This document shows, one piece after another, positions 18,437-28,250 of a DNA stretch of 64,000 nt (position 1 is the first letter of the stretch; each line of letters opens with the position of its first letter). The stretch lies in assembly GCA_003635315.1 (NCBI GenBank), contig PYJD01000008.1, forward strand, positions 124,001 through 188,000, given 5' to 3'. Position numbers and translations under genes: made by a program. Under the pieces are notes generated by a model, which was not told the origin of the DNA, made no database searches, and worked only from the letters and a program-made list of their open reading frames with translations. This DNA is from Candidatus Poribacteria bacterium. Lineage in GTDB: Bacteria; Poribacteria; WGA-4E; WGA-3G.

Positions 18437-19671
18437 TTATCCTTTTTTACACGTCCCAAGACCTTACAAGTTGTTGCTGATAAAATTTCATATTGTACGC
18501 CACCCCACACAATTCTTCTTTGAAACATTGCATAAAATGCATTGATTCCCGCAAGGAATATTGAGAATGGGGCAACATATTTACTTACTCGAATTATATC
18601 ATTAACATTTGGTCTTTCACGCAGCCATTTAGGTAGATTTCTACATACAAGCTGGTAAACATATATCTCTAAAAAGGGGATAAATAGTATAGGTAAAAGA
18701 GATTGTCTCCAATAAATAAATGGGATTGATCCAAAAATCAACAGACCTTTTGGGAAAAACATGATAAACGTACCCAACCATTGTGCAATTAGACCCATAT
18801 GACAGGTCATAATCATTTGTCTGTTAGTGAATTCGATTACTTGTTTCCATGTTCTGTTTTGTGTACGGGTAACAGCAATACAATCTGGAACAAAATGTAT
18901 TTTCAACTTTAGATCTCTGACTGCTCTCGTTGTATTTAAATCTTCAATTGTTGCATTTTCCCACCTCTTAAGAATTTCACCATTTTGTAGTAATTCTCTA
19001 CGAAAAGCATTTGAACCACCCCAGACCATAGCAAAACGATGATCTCCTTGTAATCCTAATTGGTAATTTACCCAGATAGCTTCAACAAAAGTAGCGAAAT
19101 TCCAATTTTGAGGTGAGTAAAATCTGCCACCAACCGTGACACCAATTATTGGATCTTGAAGAGGGGTAACAAGTAATGATAGCCAATCTTGTTGTATCTC
19201 TACATCCGCATCGACAAAAGCTATCACCTCGATATCATCTGGTAATGACTCTATTACAGTAATCAGGTTTTGAATTTTTTGAGATCTTGGTAGGTTATTA
19301 TCAATAATGTTGGATGCTAAGAAAACATCAGCATGATTTACATCTTCTACAAGTCTTTTAAGATGTGGGTAGGATATATCATATCCATCTCCATTAATTT
19401 GATGGGTTACGAAATATATTTGGTATTCTCCTTCATAGTCTTGGCAAAGAAGACTCTTTACGTGTTCTTCTGTATTGTTATCCCATCCATAATGAGGAGC
19501 GATAATAGCGACTTTGGGTGAATATTTTGGTCGATTAGACCTTCTTTCACGTCGTGTATAGAGGAATGACTGACATATCATCAGAAACTCTACAAGGAAT
19601 AATGTATATGCTACAGCAAGTATAAAGATGTCCACAATTCTATTTATGACTCGGGTAATTAAGTAGTACAA
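18433..19671 (-). CDS. Membrane GT2 glycosyltransferase (ceramide-glucosyltransferase-like)
   Basis: A 412-residue glycosyltransferase with an N-terminal transmembrane helix and about three C-terminal helices. KVAIIAPHYGWDNNTEEHV begins the GT-A domain. VIAFVDADVEIQQDW carries the metal-binding DxD. TIEDLNTTRAV gives the catalytic Asp region, and QNRTW near residue 270 is a variant of the QxxRW motif of processive or lipid-acceptor GT2 enzymes. The pattern resembles GT21/HpnI-type enzymes that act on lipid acceptors. It faces the initiating transferase convergently with overlapping stops, so it is transcribed apart from the plus-strand capsule operon but may contribute to the same glycan or to a glycolipid. 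Confidence 0.8.
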   Translation of the reverse strand: MYYLITRVINRIVDIFILAVAYTLFLVEFLMICQSFLYTRRERRSNRPKYSPKVAIIAPHYGWDNNTEEHVKSLLCQDYEGEYQIYFVTHQINGDGYDISYPHLKRLVEDVNHADVFLASNIIDNNLPRSQKIQNLITVIESLPDDIEVIAFVDADVEIQQDWLSLLVTPLQDPIIGVTVGGRFYSPQNWNFATFVEAIWVNYQLGLQGDHRFAMVWGGSNAFRRELLQNGEILKRWENATIEDLNTTRAVRDLKLKIHFVPDCIAVTRTQNRTWKQVIEFTNRQMIMTCHMGLIAQWLGTFIMFFPKGLLIFGSIPFIYWRQSLLPILFIPFLEIYVYQLVCRNLPKWLRERPNVNDIIRVSKYVAPFSIFLAGINAFYAMFQRRIVWGGVQYEILSATTCKVLGRVKKDN

Positions 19672-19777
19672 ACTGGTTGAAGAATATCAATAAATTTGGG
19701 TTGTTTTTTTAGTCCAGGATGGTTTAAATCCGGTCTTATCCTGTCAACAAGGGATTGGGATACAGTAATATAAGACA

Positions 19778-21598
19778 TTATTGATTTCTTATCCAACTAA
19801 GTTTTATCATTAGATTTGATATGACATCTGAATCAATTAGAAATATTCGTCCAGAATGTTTTTTCAATCTACAATAATACCTATTTTTCGAATCCTGATT
19901 TCCAATTTGTAGGTTATAAATTTCATCCTGTAACTCTATAATAATTTGTATGTATGGAGAATTTAATCCTGTAATATTATCGGTTATACTATATTTTTTC
20001 TTACTGTCCTTTGATAGAAATTCATCAATTCTTAAATCAATCAACCTATATAGAAATGCTTTAATTTCTTCGTTATTTGCATTTTCTTTTATGGGTGATG
20101 TTAATCGCCAGTTTCCTTCAATCAGTTGCAAAGTGAAAGATCTTGTATTAGATTCTGTTGAGACTTCTTGATATTTGACAAATATTCGTATCGGATCATC
20201 TATCTTGAAATGAAAAACTTGTTTATTTGATAACCAATTTTCTGATTGATATAATTTATCAATTAATCCCCGTTTAACCGTTGCAATCTCACCTGTTTTT
20301 TCTGAGATTACATAAACAGTGTCTTCTGTTGCATTTTTCCCTACCTTTAGAATTGCTGGTTTATCTTCACCTTTTATTGTGAATTTTAGCAACATTTTTG
20401 GTGGATTAAGTCCATATATCGAAAGTCGATCATTAGGATTTGTAATAAAAGAAACTGCTTTAAGGGAATCCACACCAAATAATAGATCGCTCACTGCTTG
20501 AGGATCGGCAAGAATCTTTTGAGAAGTTTGTAATTCCCATGTATCATCAAGCTTAATTACGGTAGTTTTTTGTTGTTCCAGTTCTATTTCAAACTTTATT
20601 GTATCTTCACGTTGAAAATCAATTACCCGTTTATCTCTAATATCAAGAAGAGTCTTATTGAGAATTTTAATGATCTGATTACTTACTGTATATATTCCTC
20701 CTATATTTGACGAACGAACATAAACATATTCTTCCTCATTATTAGTTTGTGGATCGGAATTGATGACTCTTGATCCAATATCAAGATTAATACTATCATC
20801 ATTACGATTAACCTTCAGTTTTGTAATCGGATTAAGCATCCCGTATTTATCTAATAATGTGGTTCCAATATCCCCGTCTACTTCAAATGTTGATACTTTT
20901 AAAGCATGTAATTCAGTCAACATGGAATCAATTAGGTCACTATCAGCATCCAAATTTAATGGTTGAATTATCTTCCATATTCCGTCTAACTTTTGGCATA
21001 TAAATTCATCAGGTTTGACAAAATGTAATTGAGTAATACTATTCGGATTAAAGTTCAGGACAGACTTATCTCGTATATCATTAGGAGATTTAGACAAATC
21101 TTGAAGAGCACTTGATTCGATCAAAAAAATATGATCTTCTGTAGCTTCTTTTGTATAGACAGAGTAATTGATAGCCTTTTTCCCTAAAGAGAATGTTTTA
21201 GGTTGTCCATTTTGACTTGTCCATAATTTAATCTGTATGGTAGGTTTTTCTAAACCATATTTCTTATATTCTGTAACTTCAAGCTTTTCTTTTATCTGTT
21301 TGTTTACAAATTCTGAAATTAGTTCATTTATTTTTTTTGTATCAGCATTTGTTATAAAGGGAGATGTAATCTTCCAATTTGAGAATGGATCTTTAATTAT
21401 AACTATATTCTGTAAGTCAGTATTATCATATTGTATGTGAATTTTTTGTATTTCATTAGGTTGAAGATTATATATTTCAGATATCCTTGGCTTATTTATT
21501 TCAGTAGAGGATTGTTCTGAATTATGAAGAAACAGGAAGTATGTGATACCCAAACCAACCAATAAAATAATAATAATTAAGGTTGAACGGAAATTCAC
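19778..21598 (-). CDS. DUF4340 repeat protein
   Basis: A 606-residue protein with one N-terminal membrane helix and at least three tandem DUF4340 units. Each unit contains a W.ITSP-like strand, an AD-x-x-x-I helix, a YGL.P turn and a run ending in DIRDK..L.F. The family is often encoded beside GldG-like proteins and is thought to be a periplasmic or surface part of an ABC-type gliding or secretion complex. I set the start at GTG 21598 because GGAAGGAGG lies 6 bases upstream and the GTG overlaps the GldG TAG by one base. The longer ATG form from 21628 would begin inside that gene and bury the ribosome site. Confidence 0.8.
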   Translation of the reverse strand: MNFRSTLIIIILLVGLGITYFLFLHNSEQSSTEINKPRISEIYNLQPNEIQKIHIQYDNTDLQNIVIIKDPFSNWKITSPFITNADTKKINELISEFVNKQIKEKLEVTEYKKYGLEKPTIQIKLWTSQNGQPKTFSLGKKAINYSVYTKEATEDHIFLIESSALQDLSKSPNDIRDKSVLNFNPNSITQLHFVKPDEFICQKLDGIWKIIQPLNLDADSDLIDSMLTELHALKVSTFEVDGDIGTTLLDKYGMLNPITKLKVNRNDDSINLDIGSRVINSDPQTNNEEEYVYVRSSNIGGIYTVSNQIIKILNKTLLDIRDKRVIDFQREDTIKFEIELEQQKTTVIKLDDTWELQTSQKILADPQAVSDLLFGVDSLKAVSFITNPNDRLSIYGLNPPKMLLKFTIKGEDKPAILKVGKNATEDTVYVISEKTGEIATVKRGLIDKLYQSENWLSNKQVFHFKIDDPIRIFVKYQEVSTESNTRSFTLQLIEGNWRLTSPIKENANNEEIKAFLYRLIDLRIDEFLSKDSKKKYSITDNITGLNSPYIQIIIELQDEIYNLQIGNQDSKNRYYCRLKKHSGRIFLIDSDVISNLMIKLSWIRNQ

Positions 21599-23202
21599 TA
21601 TGTGCCTCCTTCCCGTCGATACCACCAAACAACTAACCCTGCAATAAATATAAGTATTGGTAAAAGAAAGACAGAAATGACTTGTACCACTCTCTCCTGG
21701 TTGTCATTCATCATACGTAATATTTCACTTTTAGGATTTGGTTTATCAACTACTATGAGTTCTTCATCATAAGAAAGCCAATTAATTATTGATGAAATGA
21801 AAGGGGCATAAGCTGGAACATCTGGATTATCGGTGGCAAAAATTGCATCTGTAGCAAAATCCGAATCCCCAATGACTACAATGCGAGTTGGTGTTGTTTC
21901 AGTGTCAGATCTGATTTCAGTATTATCTTTTTCTACTAATACACCTACAGAAACTGGACCAGGTAAATCAGTATTTGGCGTAAATCCATTTGAACTGAAT
22001 GTTCCATCTTGATCACGTTCAGTTTCTGCCCAACTAATACCAACAGCACTTTTTGTCTGTAAGATGGTTTTTACACTTAATTTATCCTTGTTTTCATCAG
22101 ATGGGGAGACTGATCGACAATAGATAAATGGAATAGTTTCATTCACATAATGCTGTGTGATTTCATGATAGATAAAGTTTAAATTGAGTCCAATTGACCC
22201 TTCAGAGAAAACATAGAAGTGTTGTCTGTCTATAACCAGATCATTCCCTATTTTTACACCCCATTTTTGCATTAATTTTACTAACCCACTATGTATATCG
22301 TCAACTGATTTGATTGATGGATCAAGGAGTAAAAGTAATTTTCCATTGTTTTTTAAATAACGATCAATCATTCTTAATTCTTGTGTATTAATTGGATTTT
22401 TTGGTCCGGCAATTACCAATACATCACAGTCATCTGGAACTCTTGTTTCCTTTAATAGACTTAATTGATGGACTGAGTAATTGACTTTTTCAAGTTCGGT
22501 TTTTACCTGACTGTATCGAAAATTAGAAGAGCCATCAATACCATGCTCCCCATGTCCAGTCAAAAAATATACCTTCTGTGTTAAGTCTTGTATCAACTTA
22601 AGGATTGCTGTTGTAAAAGCTTGTTCATTTACAATTGTTACCTTTTCGAATCTATCACCAGAATCAAATACAGTTGTTCCATCAATACGAATATCATATT
22701 TTTCAGTTGAAGCGATTTGTAATTCGGGATTATTAAAGACGACATTTATGAGTTTACTTTCCCGTTGGTATGCTTCTAATTGCTCTTGAACTAATGATCT
22801 TTCAGGATTTGTATCTTTAAAAAAGGCTATAACATTAATTTCTTGATCAAGATTCTTGAGAATTTGCTTTGATTGTGCAGAGATTGAATAATGTCTAAAC
22901 TTTGTAATATCAATACTTTTGTCTATATTTTGAGAAACTATGATATTTATAAACAAAGCTATTCCAATTATACCTATTAGACTTACTGCAACATTAAGTC
23001 CGTAGCGAAATTGCCTGCTTGTAAATAGATTCTTTAATTCAATCGAACGGAATCTAATGAATATACCAAATGTGATGAGTGAGATCAGCAGAAATATACC
23101 AAATGGCAACCAGGTATTTAAAAATAAACATGCAATTGTAACAAAGCTACAGATTAAGGCAATGAATCCAAAAAACGGACTTAATAATTCTTTCCCTTTC
23201 AT
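21598..23202 (-). CDS. GldG-like ABC-transporter auxiliary protein
   Basis: A 534-residue protein with two N-terminal membrane helices, a third near residue 65, a large extracytoplasmic region and a C-terminal anchor helix ending IFIAGLVVWWYRR. The middle region carries VYFLTGHGEHGID and the LLLLLDPS pattern of the GldG / ABC_transp_aux family. These proteins work with a GldF permease, usually with a GldA ATPase. The ATG at 23202 follows GGAGATAGA and begins 2 bases after the permease stop, so it is preferred over ATG 23226. Its genes form a tight minus-strand cluster with GldF and DUF4340. Confidence 0.82.
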   Translation of the reverse strand: MKGKELLSPFFGFIALICSFVTIACLFLNTWLPFGIFLLISLITFGIFIRFRSIELKNLFTSRQFRYGLNVAVSLIGIIGIALFINIIVSQNIDKSIDITKFRHYSISAQSKQILKNLDQEINVIAFFKDTNPERSLVQEQLEAYQRESKLINVVFNNPELQIASTEKYDIRIDGTTVFDSGDRFEKVTIVNEQAFTTAILKLIQDLTQKVYFLTGHGEHGIDGSSNFRYSQVKTELEKVNYSVHQLSLLKETRVPDDCDVLVIAGPKNPINTQELRMIDRYLKNNGKLLLLLDPSIKSVDDIHSGLVKLMQKWGVKIGNDLVIDRQHFYVFSEGSIGLNLNFIYHEITQHYVNETIPFIYCRSVSPSDENKDKLSVKTILQTKSAVGISWAETERDQDGTFSSNGFTPNTDLPGPVSVGVLVEKDNTEIRSDTETTPTRIVVIGDSDFATDAIFATDNPDVPAYAPFISSIINWLSYDEELIVVDKPNPKSEILRMMNDNQERVVQVISVFLLPILIFIAGLVVWWYRREGGT

Positions 23203-23203
23203 T

Positions 23204-23929
23204 CTATCTCCACTTAGAGGATTCAATTGACTTCACTGTAGCAAATAGACACACACAGGTGAAACTAAGATAGTATACGACATCCTTTAAAACAATAATT
23301 CCGCGGGAAAATTCAGTGTAATGTACATGAAATGACAAATAACTTAAGATTTTGGCAATTGAACCCTCGCTATTTGAAAGGATGCCTACAATCCATAATA
23401 TGAGAATCACTCCAAAACTTGATAATGCTGCAACTATTTGGTTCCGACTCATAGAGGACATTAATAAACCCAGTGAAATAAAACATGAACTGATAAGAAT
23501 TAATCCAAGATAACCACTAAAAATTAGTCCTATATCTATGATACCAAAAAAGAGTATGAGAATTGGATAGAGGAGGGTCAAGGTAAGCATAATCAACAGG
23601 AGTGTCATACTTGCCAAGTATTTTCCAAGGACAACGTGACTATCGGAGATAGGAGAAGTGAGAAGGAGTTCAATAGTTCCAGATTTTCGTTCTTCGGCAA
23701 ATAGTTTCATTGTTAAAACAGGCGTAAAAAAGAGGAGAATGAAAGCCATTTGTGAGAATAGTGTCTGCAGTACAATTGAACTTAATCCACTTCTTTGACT
23801 CGTCAGGATTAAAATCACTGAGAATAGAAATCCAGATAGAGCAGAAAAAACAAAACAGACAAAATATGCAATTGGAGAAACAAAGTAGGTGTATAGTTCC
23901 TTTGAACATACTGCTAATATCTTCTTCAT
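23204..23929 (-). CDS. GldF-like ABC transporter permease
   Basis: A 241-residue ABC-2-type permease with six hydrophobic segments. KELYTYFVSPIAYF at the N-terminus and MKLFAEERKSGTIELLLTSPIS at about residues 74-95 are hallmark stretches of GldF/NosY-like permeases. With the GldG-like and DUF4340 genes directly downstream it forms the membrane part of a transporter linked in other bacteria to gliding or surface-protein export. The usual ATPase gene is not adjacent; the upstream neighbour is a heme-binding family protein. The ATPase may be encoded elsewhere or shared. Confidence 0.85.
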   Translation of the reverse strand: MKKILAVCSKELYTYFVSPIAYFVCFVFSALSGFLFSVILILTSQRSGLSSIVLQTLFSQMAFILLFFTPVLTMKLFAEERKSGTIELLLTSPISDSHVVLGKYLASMTLLLIMLTLTLLYPILILFFGIIDIGLIFSGYLGLILISSCFISLGLLMSSMSRNQIVAALSSFGVILILWIVGILSNSEGSIAKILSYLSFHVHYTEFSRGIIVLKDVVYYLSFTCVCLFATVKSIESSKWR

Positions 23930-23936
23930 ATCTGTT

Positions 23937-24665
23937 TTATGGTGATTTGGTAAACCGCTTTCGCACCTTACCTATAAAGAAGGGACCAAGAGAATCGATA
24001 TATTTGGTTGTCTGTTCAGTTTTTCTCATATCTTGTATTAGTCGAGACAATGGGTATAATTCAGAACCAACCAATCCTATTACAAACTCGTTATCGTGAG
24101 TATCTAATCCAAAACATGCTAATCTTATGTCTTTAGCATATCCACCGGTTGCATAACTACGACCTAACATGGCATGTTCCCCTAATATACGTCCTCTTTC
24201 TCGTGGATCCAATAGATAAAACTCAGGTTTTCTTCTGAGTGGATACCATATTGCCCATGTGAAATCAGGATTGAGAGCATTAGACATAGGTTTATTGATT
24301 AACCATTCCTCTAAATCAGGTTCTCTACCACTTGAATATGTTCTACCTAACATTGTCATCTCTGATCGGTAAGACAATTTATCTGACAGATGAATTAAAT
24401 TTGCAGATTCAGTTATTAGGTCAGATGGACTTTCTGCGATCAATAGAATTCCAATTCCGGTAGGATTATTCAGATCATCATATAGAACAGAATTCAAAGA
24501 ACTGTTGTTTAGGTTTTCGTTGATTGTGTCAATGTCTTTATCAAATACATGTAATTGGATATATAATCGACGATCACTATATTGTGGTTCACCATCTATA
24601 GGTGTACCTATTTCACGGATATCAAGTGTTTCTGATTGAGGTATTCTATTATTCTCTTTTTTCAT
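23937..24665 (-). CDS. Chlorite dismutase / HemQ-family heme protein
   Basis: A 242-residue member of the chlorite dismutase family (PF06778). The C-terminal half carries the diagnostic AIWYPLRRKP, then RERGRILGEHAMLGRSYA with the likely proximal histidine, and CFGLDTHDNEFVIGL. The length and lack of a signal peptide fit the cytosolic HemQ type, which makes heme from coproheme with peroxide in monoderms and some other phyla. True chlorite dismutase activity is unlikely without the distal arginine, which I could not place. A long acidic N-terminal lead of about 30 residues is unusual. Heme synthesis versus another role cannot be separated here. Confidence 0.7.
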   Translation of the reverse strand: MKKENNRIPQSETLDIREIGTPIDGEPQYSDRRLYIQLHVFDKDIDTINENLNNSSLNSVLYDDLNNPTGIGILLIAESPSDLITESANLIHLSDKLSYRSEMTMLGRTYSSGREPDLEEWLINKPMSNALNPDFTWAIWYPLRRKPEFYLLDPRERGRILGEHAMLGRSYATGGYAKDIRLACFGLDTHDNEFVIGLVGSELYPLSRLIQDMRKTEQTTKYIDSLGPFFIGKVRKRFTKSP

Positions 24666-24686
24666 AAATGGTATAGACTTTACATA

Positions 24687-26267
24687 TCATCGTTTTGTAT
24701 TATATGAATCACGTATCCATTCTTCAAGTATGGCATCAGGATCTTCAATGACATCTTTTGGGAAGGTAAACGAAGTTTGACCGGTATTTTGTTTGATTAA
24801 ATTTAATCCGTGCTGATAACTTTCTAAAATAGAATCACAGATATTCTGCACAGATTTATCCTCTGTAATTGCTTTATCACTAATAAGGTTGGTTGCTTCT
24901 TCATTAAAAACGATATTCAGACTATGTTTCGCATGAAAGGAGTATTCATATCTACGAACCTGTTCACATAAGACATTTCTCTTATTGTAATTTGAATCTT
25001 GAATAATATAATGTAGTTCTTTGTCAGGATCTTCTATGACATCTATTGTGACAACGAATTCCTTTACATTGGTGGATGGTAATTCAAACTTATAATTGCG
25101 AAGGGATCGTTCACAGACTGTCATAAGAGCCCGCGCTCCAGTTTTCTGTTCAATAGCATTTTCAGCGATTCTGCGTAACCCTCCATCAGAAAAGTAAACT
25201 GCAATACCATAAGCCTTGAAAGCATTTTCATATTGTCGAATGATAGAACCTTCAGAATGTTTTAAGATATAATAGAGATCATCAACTTCCAGTTCATTAC
25301 AAATGACGTGAACAGGTAATCTACCAATGAATTCAGGTTCAAAACCGAAATCAATAAAATCCTTTGGTGTCACATGTTCCAAATATTGTGCTACTTCTTC
25401 TTTTTGTTGTGCTACATCAGCGTTAAACCCAATTCTATTGTGATGCATTCGTTGTTTTATAATTTTCTCTAAGCCAGTAAATGCCCCACTTATGATAAAT
25501 AAAATATGTCGTGTATTTATGACTTCTTTATCAACTTTTCCCTGTTTTTGAAACTGCATTGCAGCACGCATCTGTGAAGCAACATCATTTCCTGCTCGTA
25601 GGTCAACTTCAGTTTCTTCCATTAATTTTAATAATCCTATTTGTACCCCACGACCACTAACATCTCGCCCTATAATATTTGGTGGTGTTGCTATTTTATC
25701 CGCTTCATCAAGATATATGATTCCATATTGTGCTAATTCAAGATTGTCATCTGCTTGTGATACCAGTTCACGGATAAGGTCATCAACATTTGCCCCGACA
25801 TATCCTGTTTCACTAAACCTTGTAGCATCCGCCTTTACAAATGGCACTCCAATTAACTTTGCAATATGTCGAATAAGGTAAGTCTTACCAACACCTGTGG
25901 GACCCAACATGACAATATTCTGCTTTGAATAATCAGTATCAGCTATCTCTGGATTTTCATGGCATTCTCGAACGTGGTTATAGTGATCACAAACTGCAAT
26001 TGCAAGAGCTTTTTTTGCAGCATCTTGTTTGATGATATACCGATCCAGATATTTCTTAATTTCTTTAGGTTTCAGATCAAATTTAAGGTCAAAAGTCTTT
26101 TTAGGTTCAGGATCTGCATCATCAGTAGCTTCCTGATGTGGCTGTCCACTTCGAAAATCAACACCGACACCAATCCTATCACCATACTTCTTTTTAAGAT
26201 TTTCTTGAAATTCTTGAATTTCTCTTTGTAAATCTTCTTCAGTGGGAATCTTCTTATTAGTAATCAT
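24687..26267 (-). CDS. ClpX-like AAA+ unfoldase without the zinc-binding domain
   Basis: A 526-residue AAA+ ATPase of the ClpX/HslU group. Walker A is GPTGVGKT at residues 122-129 and Walker B is IIYLDEAD at 183-190. ADATRFSETGYVGANVDD carries the ClpX-type GYVG pore loop. EFIGRLPV gives the sensor/arginine region. IGF at 279-281 stands where the ClpP-docking loop of ClpX lies. The N-terminal zinc-binding domain of ClpX is absent, replaced by a charged 60-residue lead, and the C-terminus is extended by about 100 residues. It may be a specialised ClpX paralogue; the housekeeping clpX is not in this window. Confidence 0.85.
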   Translation of the reverse strand: MITNKKIPTEEDLQREIQEFQENLKKKYGDRIGVGVDFRSGQPHQEATDDADPEPKKTFDLKFDLKPKEIKKYLDRYIIKQDAAKKALAIAVCDHYNHVRECHENPEIADTDYSKQNIVMLGPTGVGKTYLIRHIAKLIGVPFVKADATRFSETGYVGANVDDLIRELVSQADDNLELAQYGIIYLDEADKIATPPNIIGRDVSGRGVQIGLLKLMEETEVDLRAGNDVASQMRAAMQFQKQGKVDKEVINTRHILFIISGAFTGLEKIIKQRMHHNRIGFNADVAQQKEEVAQYLEHVTPKDFIDFGFEPEFIGRLPVHVICNELEVDDLYYILKHSEGSIIRQYENAFKAYGIAVYFSDGGLRRIAENAIEQKTGARALMTVCERSLRNYKFELPSTNVKEFVVTIDVIEDPDKELHYIIQDSNYNKRNVLCEQVRRYEYSFHAKHSLNIVFNEEATNLISDKAITEDKSVQNICDSILESYQHGLNLIKQNTGQTSFTFPKDVIEDPDAILEEWIRDSYNTKR

Positions 26268-26313
26268 AATAAAAAATATATAAAACTTATAGTTCTTTCA
26301 CTTGTTAGTTTTG

Positions 26314-27864
26314 TTAACTTAAGACATTTGCGTAGAAGAAAGGTGGCATAGTTAAAGCAACGACATCATCATCACCAGATATTTCTCGTGCCATTGCAAG
26401 AGCATCATCCAAGTTTTTTGCCCAATCAACCCCCAATCTTTTTGCAACCCCCGGATCTTTAGGTCCTACTAAGATCACTTTAGAAAGATATTTTAAGGGA
26501 TATGTTGCCCAATACCAAACTGTAAATGGATGAAATCCATGATGTGCAAATTTATTTCTATAGCAATCAATTAGGAACTCATCTTTTGCATATTTTTCCT
26601 GATATTTCTGTTGCATTTCAAATGGTTCGGTAGTGTCTGAAAGTACTTCATCATAGAACATCTTATATGCGACATGATACTCATCGTGGAAAATCTCAAA
26701 GGTGGGATTCATTATAATGACAACACCATTTTCTTTTATAATCGGTTTATTATAGAACCAATTAAATACGTAACCCAAAATATCACTGACAACCAGAACA
26801 GGATTAATTCGTGCATCCACAGCATAAGGACTCATATCTGGAAGACCAAAAACTAAAGTACTATACTGTCGAGGAATATCAATTGATAACTGTTCCTTCA
26901 TCATATCTAAAGTTTTTTCATGAACAGAATCAATATCTCCTGCATTTATACCAATTGGTTCATAGTCCGTGCGAACACTCTTTAATATCTTATATCTGAT
27001 AGATTCTGGGAGGAGAGATAGTGTTGGGGGAGTAAACGATTTTATTACCTTTTCTAAGATGTTGCAATCTTTATTTGGTTTGCCAACATACTTCAGATGG
27101 AAAGGATATAATGCGCCATTCATTGCTGCTTCAAGGACAAGAATAGGTGTTTCTTTCTGAATTAGTCGACTCATCCTTTCAATGCATGCATGCATATGTG
27201 AACCATCAGGCTGCATTACATGTGGACTCTCTGCTGTCATATGTGGAGAATGGTGTGGTGCAATTGAATTATATGTTCCAAGTCCAACAGCAACAGATTT
27301 ATGTCCTCCATTCAACGGAATCTGAATCATATCTACATATATTACTAAATCAGAATCAAGAACAACTTTATCCGTCTCAACAATTTCATCATTTTCTGTT
27401 TTTCCAACTTCAACAATTTGTGTTGAATCTTCTGCATCGAAGTTTCTCAGTTGATTTGGATAGAACTCATTCATAATGTTTTTACCTAACATATAAGTGA
27501 GTTCAGCTTCTTTCATTTTCCGATGTAAAGCCACAGCACACATCAATTGAATATTCTTTTTATCTACTCCATAGCTATATAACATTTGAAGAAGTGTTTC
27601 AATCATGATCTGACGTAGGTCAGGTTTCTTTGTAGCAGGGAAAGGTTGACAATTATCATCAAATAGAATTAATACCTTTGAGTTTCCATCAACCAGATCT
27701 CTTAAAGGAGACATATTTAATGGGTTTTCAAATGCCTTTTGTGTATATTCTCGAATGGCTTCGCGTTTAATCCCAGGTAAGGGAGGCTTTGCATAGAATA
27801 TATCAGAGTTATTAGGTATTCTTGCATTAATGAGATGGTTGCCGAAGTATGTAAAATATTTCAT
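26314..27864 (-). CDS. LarA-like (DUF2088) lactate racemase-domain protein
   Basis: A 516-residue protein of the nickel-pincer racemase (LarA) superfamily. The N-terminal part holds LFDDNCQPFPATKKPDLR and ALHRKMKEAEL, matching the DUF2088 domain. Histidine-rich stretches such as APHHSPHM and QPDGSHMHACIERM follow. The C-terminal half is longer than in lactobacillus LarA (about 425 residues), so the substrate may be another 2-hydroxyacid. No larB/C/E cofactor genes are nearby. I chose ATG 27864 (MKYFTYFG) because the longer frame from 27909 adds a hydrophobic, low-complexity lead that is probably untranslated. Confidence 0.75.
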   Translation of the reverse strand: MKYFTYFGNHLINARIPNNSDIFYAKPPLPGIKREAIREYTQKAFENPLNMSPLRDLVDGNSKVLILFDDNCQPFPATKKPDLRQIMIETLLQMLYSYGVDKKNIQLMCAVALHRKMKEAELTYMLGKNIMNEFYPNQLRNFDAEDSTQIVEVGKTENDEIVETDKVVLDSDLVIYVDMIQIPLNGGHKSVAVGLGTYNSIAPHHSPHMTAESPHVMQPDGSHMHACIERMSRLIQKETPILVLEAAMNGALYPFHLKYVGKPNKDCNILEKVIKSFTPPTLSLLPESIRYKILKSVRTDYEPIGINAGDIDSVHEKTLDMMKEQLSIDIPRQYSTLVFGLPDMSPYAVDARINPVLVVSDILGYVFNWFYNKPIIKENGVVIIMNPTFEIFHDEYHVAYKMFYDEVLSDTTEPFEMQQKYQEKYAKDEFLIDCYRNKFAHHGFHPFTVWYWATYPLKYLSKVILVGPKDPGVAKRLGVDWAKNLDDALAMAREISGDDDVVALTMPPFFYANVLS

Positions 27865-28208
27865 TAATAGTATTATTGTGTATGTGTAATAGAGTATTAA
27901 AGTAATCATTGTATTATATCATATCAGTGAGTATTATTCAATTGTGTGATTTTGTAGTTTTGTAGTCCTTCTTTAGACTAAGAAATTACGATCCTTATTT
28001 CTAAGGGTTTTCATTTTTTCTGAACATTCCAAGCTACAGGTGATGTTACCAAAAAGAGACAAATTCATTTAGAAATGGTGGTTGAAATAATAGCCAAAAT
28101 TAAACTTTTAATCCTAATATACAGACGACTAATAAGGTGCAAAAACAGACCTTTAATCCTAATTTCCCAGATGATAAATCGTGATAATGTTGAATTTTTC
28201 AATTCGTC

Positions 28209-28250
28209 GAAAAAGTGAAAAAAGTTACACTTTTTCCTACATTTTGTAGG
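28209..28250. terminator. Twin hairpins in the intergenic stretch
   Basis: A perfect 9-bp stem (28209-28217 with 28228-28236, ten-base loop) with a T-rich right arm runs straight into a second palindrome, CCTACATTTTGTAGG. Read on the plus strand, the first stem ends in TTTTTCC, resembling a weak terminator. No plus-strand gene precedes it nearby, so its role is open. Confidence 0.35.

Noticed and set aside
19672..19777. tRNA-like folding near AGGATGGTTTAAATCCGG
   Set aside because: No cloverleaf arms or T-loop sequence can be placed around it.
27991..28081. Another degenerate TIR element ending TAGAAATGGTGG
   Set aside because: Only 91 bp, with a poor left end; too weak to list as a copy.
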